A stretch of DNA of 64,000 bases, taken from contig NZ_FNIL01000003.1 of assembly GCF_900103955.1 (NCBI RefSeq), positions 248,001-312,000 on the forward strand, written 5' to 3'. The DNA is from Alkalicoccus daliensis (GTDB taxonomy: Bacteria > Bacillota > Bacilli > Bacillales > Salisediminibacteriaceae). The position numbers and the translations under genes are program-made. How positions within the stretch are numbered: the stretch's first letter is position 1; each line of letters opens with the position of its first letter. The notes under the pieces are model-generated. The model saw nothing but the letters and a program-made list of their open reading frames with translations. It was not told the origin of the DNA and searched no databases. This document shows positions 35,149 to 42,630 of the stretch, piece after piece.

Positions 35149-36318
35149 TTACTTATACTCCTCTTCAAAATTCTCATACGAATTTATGGCAGCAAAATCT
35201 ATACGATAATGAAATTGATTAATTTTAGAAACTATTACAGAATCAATTCCTATTGTTTCCAGCATATCATATGTTACTAATTCTCTTGGATTAACTTGAA
35301 GAACATGACGCAATAGCCAGTTTCCTAATTCTCTATTAGGATTTGACATTAGAGCCTTCCCATTTTCTTGACAAATTTTCGAAGTCAATTCTTTCCCATT
35401 TGGTAATTCTAGCTTGAAAGGTTTAGATTCATATGAAGTGTTGTTTCGCTTTGCGTCTTGGTAAGCTTTCAAATTATATGGGAAAAAGTCAGGAAAACTA
35501 TTATGAATCCACTTAGGTATAGGTATATATATTTCATCTTGGTGTCTAGGTCTTCCTTTGGCATTCCATTGATTTAGACCTGCTCCTTGCTGGACTTCCT
35601 TTTTACTTGATTTGGTGGAGTATAAAGGAAGATAAATCTGCTCATAAGTTTCTTCCCTGCGCTCGCTCACTATGGTCTGGTCCGAACTTTGTAATATTAA
35701 TTCATATGGGTCACTTAATATCGATACTTCAAATCTATTAATAGGAGTTTTGGTTATAAATCGCTTTGACAATGTACTTTTAGATTTGTCGAACTTATAT
35801 TTATGAATCCCATCATGAAAATATATATTATTACCTTTATTAATTATCCCCCGGATATTATTAATATCTACTAAATCCATTCTCTCTTCATATATATTGA
35901 ATCCCATCTCTTCACGTGTTACAAGGTGATATATCATTTCATCTAAATCGTGTGCTCTCATAGTAAATTTAATTCTTTCATTTCTTTGGCTGCTAATAGT
36001 CTTTACAATATCTCTTGAATCTTGTGATTGATAATCTGACGCTCCGCGATTGAATTCAGCAACTTTCTGTAAAGTGTTCCCGTTTTTATGTAAAAAAGTT
36101 TTAAGGCCAATACCTAAATTTTCAAAAGATGCATCTGCTGAAACGTCACCTCTTGAAAGATTTTCAGCACCAAACGCTTTACAAAATATATTTTCAGCAG
36201 CTCTATAGTATAAATAAGGTACAGGACTTTCACTGAACATATTAGATAATGACCCTACTAACCTTAGCAGTTCTATATATTCACTTTGATTTTCGTTAGG
36301 TTGACTATTAATGAACAT
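35149..36318 (-). CDS. Type II restriction endonuclease with NgoFVII-like (B3-type) C-terminal domain
   Basis: 389 residues. C-terminal half: GAGLNQWNAKGRPRHQDEIY and IPIPKWIHNSFPDFFPYN resemble the B3-like DNA-binding domain of NgoFVII and BfiI-type enzymes. N-terminal half: DVSADASFENLGIGLKTFL (~45-63), where Asp and Lys could be a PD-(D/E)XK-like site; I see no HxK motif of the phospholipase-D nucleases. AAGGAG precedes ATG 36318. Located between the two methylase systems, so its protecting methylase is uncertain. Confidence 0.6.
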   Translation of the reverse strand: MFINSQPNENQSEYIELLRLVGSLSNMFSESPVPYLYYRAAENIFCKAFGAENLSRGDVSADASFENLGIGLKTFLHKNGNTLQKVAEFNRGASDYQSQDSRDIVKTISSQRNERIKFTMRAHDLDEMIYHLVTREEMGFNIYEERMDLVDINNIRGIINKGNNIYFHDGIHKYKFDKSKSTLSKRFITKTPINRFEVSILSDPYELILQSSDQTIVSERREETYEQIYLPLYSTKSSKKEVQQGAGLNQWNAKGRPRHQDEIYIPIPKWIHNSFPDFFPYNLKAYQDAKRNNTSYESKPFKLELPNGKELTSKICQENGKALMSNPNRELGNWLLRHVLQVNPRELVTYDMLETIGIDSVIVSKINQFHYRIDFAAINSYENFEEEYK

Positions 36319-36640
36319 ATATGCACTCTCCTTGAATAGACATTTTGAAATATAATAAAAATTCACGAACAGCTAATTAATACATCAGGGGCCTTGATAT
36401 AGTCAGTAGCTCGTTCTTGTTCTATTCCAATTATTAATTCCAACCTAAGGCAATTCATTATTCTCAATAAAAATAGAAGTTCAGGTACTGCCACTCAACA
36501 CTACCTATTTCAGTATTCATTTAATTGTGATTTATAAAAGATATTCTGATATAAATTGGAACTAATTATTACTACAGGGGGTCTCCGCTTACTAAAGTGG
36601 CTTAGAAATAGAAGCTGATAATAAATATCGAAATAATAAT
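36319..36640. other. Gap with a short relic frame
   Basis: A 43-codon frame on the minus strand (36363-36494, GTG start) ends RATDYIKAPDVLISCS. It has no ribosome site and is probably a gene remnant. Otherwise nothing seen. Confidence 0.4.
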
Positions 36641-37522
36641 TTAATTCTCAGAGATCTTAAATGGTTCATATGTAATTCCCGTTAAATCAATATCAAAAGA
36701 GATTTTAATTACATGAGGATCATTATACGATTGAATGAATTCCTGTAATTCTCTTCCAGGAAGTTCTTGATTCATATCATATTTCCTGTTCTCAATAAGT
36801 TCATAATTTATATTTCGGGTACTGCTTCCTTCTTGGAAACCAATTCTGTTCAGCTCCAAGTTAATAATATCTCTATCCATCCCAAGAACATGGAGTTTTT
36901 CCACCATACTATTTATTGATTCTCCCCGATTGGTCTTCTCAAATCTGCAGAAAATCAGATAATCCGGCTGCTCAAATTGAAATTGACTGTTGATAGTGAT
37001 CCGCTGATCAAATCGTACTGTAGAAGATTTCACTTCATACGAATGCTCAGCTGTTTTTACATCAGTTGAAGAATATTCAGATGGCTCCCAAGTCACCTCT
37101 TTGTTCTGCTTCAGCAGATGCTCGACAACTTTCATTTCTCCTATCAGACTGTGAGGTGATTTGTTAACAACTGCATTCCCCATTAAATTTTTCCACTTTC
37201 CCCACCATTGAAAAGGCTCAGCAATTTCACCTGCTTTGCTCTGAATAAAATCTGCACATATTAAAGCAAATTCATTACGAAGAGAGTACACAGTAGAGCT
37301 TAGGACCAGCCACTGTCCATGTATATCTGCAAAAGGGAGATATGAAGTATGCAGGCGAATATTAGCATAACTTTCATTTACTACATCACCATTGTATCTT
37401 AATGCAGCTCCATAACTTCCATTGCCCAGTAAAAAAAGACAGGTATTTTGATCGTCCATAAACTGAGCTCTGTCGGTCTGAATATTTGCAAAGGTATTCT
37501 GAATTTTTTGAAGTAGACTCAT
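36641..37522 (-). CDS. DUF4420 PD-(D/E)XK nuclease-like protein
   Basis: 293 residues. The DUF4420 pattern is visible: WWGKWKNLMGNAVVNKSP, HSLIGEMKVVEHLL (Glu), then SSTDVKTAEHSYEVKSSTVR, giving Asp and the ExK of a PD-(D/E)XK active site. In MORC/Z1 restriction systems this is the expected DNA-cutting component. It overlaps the preceding methylase gene by four bases (ATGA), so it is translationally coupled. Last gene of the six-gene defence operon. Confidence 0.85.
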   Translation of the reverse strand: MSLLQKIQNTFANIQTDRAQFMDDQNTCLFLLGNGSYGAALRYNGDVVNESYANIRLHTSYLPFADIHGQWLVLSSTVYSLRNEFALICADFIQSKAGEIAEPFQWWGKWKNLMGNAVVNKSPHSLIGEMKVVEHLLKQNKEVTWEPSEYSSTDVKTAEHSYEVKSSTVRFDQRITINSQFQFEQPDYLIFCRFEKTNRGESINSMVEKLHVLGMDRDIINLELNRIGFQEGSSTRNINYELIENRKYDMNQELPGRELQEFIQSYNDPHVIKISFDIDLTGITYEPFKISEN

Positions 37523-38937
37523 TTTACCTGCTCCGCTTCTTTTTTATTATGGTTAAAGTTTTCACTATTGACCTTCTCATACCACGTTAGGATACTCTCG
37601 GCCAGAGATTTGGCCAGCAAAGGCGGTACGGCATTGCCAATCTGTTTAAAAGCTTCACTCATTCCACATTGAAAGAAAAAATCATCTGGAAAGGATTGCA
37701 TTCTTGCAGCTTCCCTGACTGAAATGCCTCTTGCTTCCCATGGGTGAATATGACTGTATGTATCAGTCGACAAATGAGCTACCAGTGTGTGACAAGGTTT
37801 GGTACTGTCTATTTTTTTCCATTTATCTTTAAATTTCAAAGTACTATAAGGAGGTACTTTTTTACGTTTTTCTTTTTTATAGAGCTCTTTATCTCTAAGT
37901 TCATCAATTCCAAATGCACTACAGTAATCATTGAAAAGATTTACAGCTATAGCATGTGCATCTAAATAATTATCTCCTTCCTTCATCCGTTCAAAAATTG
38001 GGAAGTCTCTGGTAGTTTTTCTGAAGGCGTGTCCGTTCACTACATTTTGTTGCGCTTTTCTGCGCATCAGCTTCTGATATTCATTCTGAGCTTCTGAGCT
38101 ATATGGAAAGTTCAGGTTCATAGGGTAAAATTCATATTTATCGGCTGAACTTTTTTTCAGTGTTGGCATATCTGATATAGCTTCTCCTGCTGTAATCCAG
38201 TAAGGGAGCTTTGAATTCTCAACGGAATTGGGTTCAAGAAAATAATCGTTTTCCATGAATTTTTTGATCCTTCGGGAACCCCTGCTTAACGTTCCTTCAG
38301 GGGGTTGATGTGTTGGAAAAGGAAGAATATCCTTCGTAACATTATATTTTCTGCTTGCAGTTACAAAAACTCTTTCTCTCAGCTGCGGTACCCCGAAATC
38401 TGCAGCATTTAGAATCGTCCACCGGGCTGAATAGCCGGATTTTTCTAAAATACGGCATACGGTTTCAGGAATATTGACCCCGCCGTAATTAACAGACTCA
38501 ACTACATTTTCCATAACTGCAAGCTCAGCATTAAATTCCAGGACCTTATTTATAAATGCCTCATAAAGCATACCTCTTGAATCGTTGGTATGTGCTCTTT
38601 CCTCCCCCAATGATTTAAGTTTTCCTTTCCCAATGGAAGAGTACGCTTGGCAGGGCGGTCCACCAATTACCAGAAAAGGGTTACTTAAATCAAGCTCCGG
38701 GAGTAAGTCCTCTTTAGTGTGTGTCGCTACATCTCCTGAAATATGAGTTTTGTTTTCTCCATTTTTCCAGTGAAGGTTGTATGAAGCTGTTGTCGCTGCC
38801 TGCTCATTCATATCTATTCCTGCACTGATATATAAACCGGCCTGCTGAAATCCTAAGGAAAACCCACCACATCCGGAAAAAAGATCAATTGTTTGAAACC
38901 TTGATTTCTGTGAAGTATCGGAACAATTCTTCGACAT
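37519..38937 (-). CDS. DNA (cytosine-5-)-methyltransferase of the MORC/Z1 operon
   Basis: 472 residues. Motifs: I IDLFSGCGGFSLGF (~17-30), IV IGGPPCQAYSSIG with catalytic Cys, VI AVMENVVESV, VIII QLRERVFVTASRK, IX SVREAARMQSFPDDF, X QIGNAVPPLLAKSL. The long target-recognition region between VIII and IX (~150 residues) gives its specificity, which cannot be read. Start ATG follows GGAGAGAAAGCGT and lies 53 bases inside the previous gene. Presumed self-protection enzyme of the system. Confidence 0.95.
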   Translation of the reverse strand: MSKNCSDTSQKSRFQTIDLFSGCGGFSLGFQQAGLYISAGIDMNEQAATTASYNLHWKNGENKTHISGDVATHTKEDLLPELDLSNPFLVIGGPPCQAYSSIGKGKLKSLGEERAHTNDSRGMLYEAFINKVLEFNAELAVMENVVESVNYGGVNIPETVCRILEKSGYSARWTILNAADFGVPQLRERVFVTASRKYNVTKDILPFPTHQPPEGTLSRGSRRIKKFMENDYFLEPNSVENSKLPYWITAGEAISDMPTLKKSSADKYEFYPMNLNFPYSSEAQNEYQKLMRRKAQQNVVNGHAFRKTTRDFPIFERMKEGDNYLDAHAIAVNLFNDYCSAFGIDELRDKELYKKEKRKKVPPYSTLKFKDKWKKIDSTKPCHTLVAHLSTDTYSHIHPWEARGISVREAARMQSFPDDFFFQCGMSEAFKQIGNAVPPLLAKSLAESILTWYEKVNSENFNHNKKEAEQVK

Positions 38938-39580
38938 ACGCTTTCTCTCCTTCTGGAAACAAACCTGGTTCCAGTGTTTCTGTACGAGCTGTGTTTAATT
39001 TCATTAACCGTCTGAATAAAAGGATGTTGCGGCTTTTTAAACTTTTATCCAGACTACCGTAATGGCGCATGATTTCTCTTGTGACTTCCGGACGGTACCC
39101 CTGACTGCCAGCCCTTTCCACAAGCTGTGCTATTTCATCAGTAGTATTATCCTGCAGGGCAGACTCTGTATCTGCAGTATTTCCCTGCCAGGATAAATAG
39201 ATATACCACCACAGAACTTTCAACCAGATTCTGCGTGGCTCCTTCCAGAAACGGGCCTCTGTCATTCCCCATCTGTCATAAACTACATCTGGAATTACCT
39301 TAATTGATAAATATCTCCAGAAATCATTATTGGAAGCAGTTCTAACATTAAACTGGTCGTATTTATAAAGGATATTAAAAAGTTCGAGACCAAATTTCAT
39401 ATCTATATAATAAAGCGATATTTTTTTATTTTCTACCATACTGATAATCCTATTATATGCAGCAGTGAGTTCATTTCTTAATGCTTGATTATCTATGTCA
39501 AAACCTTCTGAAGGAGGAGTATCATTCCAGGAATGAAATAATCTTTCCGCTTCTTGTTTATCTACTTTTTTAATTCTCAT
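38885..39580 (-). CDS. DUF6339-like protein of the defence operon
   Basis: 231 residues. No enzymatic motif. Aromatic-rich centre ASNNDFWRYLSIKVIPDV, DRWGMTEARFWKEPRRIW and VLWWYIYLSW matches my memory of DUF6339, a family seen only in phage-defence gene sets. Helical, no membrane signal. GGAGG lies before the ATG. It follows the 314-aa protein by 20 bases and overlaps the methylase gene. Role unknown; perhaps a structural or sensing subunit. Confidence 0.7.
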   Translation of the reverse strand: MRIKKVDKQEAERLFHSWNDTPPSEGFDIDNQALRNELTAAYNRIISMVENKKISLYYIDMKFGLELFNILYKYDQFNVRTASNNDFWRYLSIKVIPDVVYDRWGMTEARFWKEPRRIWLKVLWWYIYLSWQGNTADTESALQDNTTDEIAQLVERAGSQGYRPEVTREIMRHYGSLDKSLKSRNILLFRRLMKLNTARTETLEPGLFPEGEKAYVEELFRYFTEIKVSNN

Positions 39581-39600
39581 TTTTTCACCTCCAGTATTTG

Positions 39601-40545
39601 TTACATATTTGCCTCAAGATACTCTCTAATAGAAGTACTAAGCCTTTGGGGGTCCTGATACTCCCATCCGAAGGTATCAATAAAATAATAGACAGCTTCT
39701 CCAATGCTTCCAGGTGCATTGTTGTGATTTTGGATAAGTGATGTCCAGCACTCTGAACACTTGGTTCTATTTATGATAATTTCAAGTGCTGATCCCATAA
39801 TTTCTATAAATACCGGTGAATTCCGCACATTTTTTCCATCATAAACATGTTTATAGTTTTTGTGAGCAGTATTGATACATAGCTTTACATTTTCTTCGTC
39901 AAAAGAGTCCTCCTGCGGATCAGTCCATGAGCATACTATCCACCATAAGGGTTTATCATTTTCTGCTACTTCAACTATAGGAAATATTGAACCGCTTCCC
40001 TCAATAACAACGTTAAATCTATTAATTGTTCCCAGAATTGTACCAGGAAGGTCGGCGAGCGCTTCTTCTTCTTCTGATAAAGCCTCCGCACTTTCTTTAA
40101 CATAAATTACTATTTGAATACTAAGTTCTTTCTGCAGAAAACCTTCCGGAAACTTAAGTTCCAGTTCCGGCGTTAATGAGTTCCCGCCGTCTGTGAAGTT
40201 GCATATTTCTACAGCACCCCGATGATTGGAGCTTTTACAGGTCCAGATCGCACCCATTCCCAGAGTACTTCTTTTACGGGCTACTCCATCTGAACCGAAC
40301 AAAAAGCTAGGCTGTGTAACTGTCATTTTCTGCCGGATAGTCAAATTATGCTTATCCGGTTCCCAAAAATCTTCGTGATCTTTTAAAAAAATGGTCTGGC
40401 TTGATTTGTTTCCATCCGGGTATTGAGCGCTCAGCTGATAAGTTTTATTTTTATAATAGCTGAAATTAACTTCTCCGAGCTGAACCCCCATCTTCACTAA
40501 AAGATCATCATCGATTTCCGGATAAAAACTTAACTGCACACTCAT
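39601..40545 (-). CDS. Uncharacterised component of the MORC/Z1 defence operon, 314 aa
   Basis: I do not recognise a family. The N-terminal ~190 residues look beta-rich (VQLSFYPEIDDDLLVKMGV, LTIRQKMTVTQPSFLFG, LSIQIVIYVKESAEAL). The C-terminal ~120 contain PLWWIVCSWTDPQEDSF, IMGSALEIIINRTKCSECW and a predicted helix. A CSEC pair could bind metal. Start chosen at ATG 40545 just after the stop of the ATPase gene. Always read together with its neighbours here, so an obligate subunit is likely. Confidence 0.75.
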   Translation of the reverse strand: MSVQLSFYPEIDDDLLVKMGVQLGEVNFSYYKNKTYQLSAQYPDGNKSSQTIFLKDHEDFWEPDKHNLTIRQKMTVTQPSFLFGSDGVARKRSTLGMGAIWTCKSSNHRGAVEICNFTDGGNSLTPELELKFPEGFLQKELSIQIVIYVKESAEALSEEEEALADLPGTILGTINRFNVVIEGSGSIFPIVEVAENDKPLWWIVCSWTDPQEDSFDEENVKLCINTAHKNYKHVYDGKNVRNSPVFIEIMGSALEIIINRTKCSECWTSLIQNHNNAPGSIGEAVYYFIDTFGWEYQDPQRLSTSIREYLEANM

Positions 40546-40546
40546 T

Positions 40547-42628
40547 TTATTCACCGACCTCATCCATATTAGAAATTGTAGCTTTCAGTGACCTTTCTGA
40601 GGACTGAAATTCAATTCTCCCGCTAATTATTGCAGCTGCTTCTACAGTCTTATGAAAAGATATCCCATATGGGACTTTAAATTTAGAGGTGTATATTAAT
40701 TCTGGCTCAATTATTTCAACACCGTCAATTGCGCTCTTCTGACCCATAACATTGTGGACACTGATTGCATTATTTTTTGTTTCGATTTTTTCAATTTCCA
40801 GATTTGTAACTTTCAAAGGGAAAGGAGTCCCTATCTCCTTTTCATCTTCCCATTTCATTTCACTGATATTTCCAGTTTCAGAACTTACCAGCAGCTTTAA
40901 AGTTGCCTTTTCTACTTTACCCCCAATATTTAGTTGAAAAGGAATAATTGTCTTTCCTTTATCGTATTGAGCTTTCCCATTAATACTCAAACTGGACTTT
41001 TTACTCTTATCAGTTAACTTTGAATCGCTTTTTTTCTTTATTCTATTCCCATTTGAAGCAGCTTTACCAAACTGTTCAGGAGGAAGCAGAATAGAGGCGA
41101 GCGAACGGCCCATTCCTGTCTTTACTACTTCTGAGGGGCTCTGTTCTGATACTTTATAAAGGTCATTTATTTTTTTGCCGCTTTGATTTTTAATTTTTGC
41201 TACAATATGCGGATTAATGTCACCAAAAGTATGATCGTTCCAAGAAGTATGGTCTGCTTTTTCCCCAGCTCTCAAATATTCTTCCAAAGAGACAGAACCA
41301 TATTCGTTTTTCAATAAATTTTTTGAATTTGGGACAAAGATTCCAATAATGTATTCATCACCGGTAGTTGGCTGGATATTGTTAACCCAGGAACCGGTAG
41401 CGTCGTAATTTATCAGCATGCCTGCCTGCCTAACAAATGTGATAACAGGCGGATTTAAATCACCTTCATTATAAATAACATCCGCCTGAGCATATGGAGC
41501 AGAATGATTATCAGGAGGATCCATTTTAAGATCCGCTTTTTTTAACTTACTGAAAACCATTTGCCCTGCTTCTCCAGACTTTTCAAAAATATTACGCAGG
41601 TGGATTTTTTCAACCTTTATTTTTTCTCGGTTGATAATAAGTGAGGGCATTTTATCCCCCGTATAAGACGATGCATTATATAGATCCTGGACAAGCTTAA
41701 ATAAGGGAAGCATCTCTGTCCGGGAAATAACTTTGTTATTTATAGATACCTTCATCCATTTATTTAACTTATAATCTCTATTTTCGATTCTGGGAGCATA
41801 CCATCTCTGTACTGCAACTTTCAGATACTCCTCAAGGCCGTTTAACCACCAATATCGTTCACCTTCATAACTGGCTTTTGCAGTTTGCATTAATTCCTCT
41901 TCGCTTACAAAAGGCAGAATTACAGCTGTGCCTGTTTCCTCCCCTTTAAAGGGGATTACATTCATATCTTTAAGAATTTCAAGCACTTCAGCCTCGTTGG
42001 TAACTGGAACAGTCTGATTTTCTTTACGCAGCTCCCCCCACCAGGCAATTCCGCGCTTAGGTCCTTTAGATTCAGGCTCTAGAAGTGTATTTTCTTCTTT
42101 TTCATTCTCAACTAAACATGCAGCAAGCCGGCTCTGAAAACTACCGTCTGAAAGTTTAATTCTAGTATAATATACTACCAGTCCCATACCTGCGCGGAAA
42201 TAGATAGTCTTCCCAAGACCCCAGGAACCTCCGGCTCCCTCTTTCTCCTGAGGCTTACTTATCTCATAAATCAGAGTAAGCAGGTTTCCGTATTTATCAC
42301 CTTCTACCTCATCGATATGAAGAGGCCCTTCCAGACCTGTCGTATTTTTATCTTTTATAACGAGACTTTGGTTCTCACCGCCTCCATAACGCTGCACCAG
42401 CTGTTTATCGATCCCATGAAAATGACGGCTCATTTGATCTGTTCGAAATTTCCTGATATTAAAGGTAATGTCCAAGTATTCTTTATCCTCCAGTACAGCA
42501 TCTGAACTGTTCTGAATCGATTCTCTAACCAGCAGATCCAGAGTTGGAAGTTCATCATTTTGTATCAATCTGAGAAGAGAGCTTCCACTCTGCGACATTC
42601 TTTCCGGTTTAGCTATCTCTATATCCAT
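40547..42628 (-). CDS. GHKL ATPase of MORC/MutL type
   Basis: 693 residues. N-terminal ATPase boxes: N-box RESIQNSSD (~35-43), G1 VIKDKNTTGLEG (~83-94), G2 GAGGSWGLGKT (~118-128). These are the GHKL (gyrase, Hsp90, histidine kinase, MutL) marks. The remaining ~550 residues are the large C-terminal part seen in prokaryotic MORC-like proteins of restriction systems, with no transmitter His. ATP-driven dimer closure on DNA is the expected action. Start taken at ATG 42628 after GGAG; the TTG two codons earlier overlaps the previous stop. Confidence 0.88.
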   Translation of the reverse strand: MDIEIAKPERMSQSGSSLLRLIQNDELPTLDLLVRESIQNSSDAVLEDKEYLDITFNIRKFRTDQMSRHFHGIDKQLVQRYGGGENQSLVIKDKNTTGLEGPLHIDEVEGDKYGNLLTLIYEISKPQEKEGAGGSWGLGKTIYFRAGMGLVVYYTRIKLSDGSFQSRLAACLVENEKEENTLLEPESKGPKRGIAWWGELRKENQTVPVTNEAEVLEILKDMNVIPFKGEETGTAVILPFVSEEELMQTAKASYEGERYWWLNGLEEYLKVAVQRWYAPRIENRDYKLNKWMKVSINNKVISRTEMLPLFKLVQDLYNASSYTGDKMPSLIINREKIKVEKIHLRNIFEKSGEAGQMVFSKLKKADLKMDPPDNHSAPYAQADVIYNEGDLNPPVITFVRQAGMLINYDATGSWVNNIQPTTGDEYIIGIFVPNSKNLLKNEYGSVSLEEYLRAGEKADHTSWNDHTFGDINPHIVAKIKNQSGKKINDLYKVSEQSPSEVVKTGMGRSLASILLPPEQFGKAASNGNRIKKKSDSKLTDKSKKSSLSINGKAQYDKGKTIIPFQLNIGGKVEKATLKLLVSSETGNISEMKWEDEKEIGTPFPLKVTNLEIEKIETKNNAISVHNVMGQKSAIDGVEIIEPELIYTSKFKVPYGISFHKTVEAAAIISGRIEFQSSERSLKATISNMDEVGE

Positions 42629-42630
42629 TA

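Noticed and set aside
36363-36494. 43-codon minus-strand frame as a functional gene
   Set aside because: GTG start without a ribosome site, and no recognisable family. Treated as a remnant.
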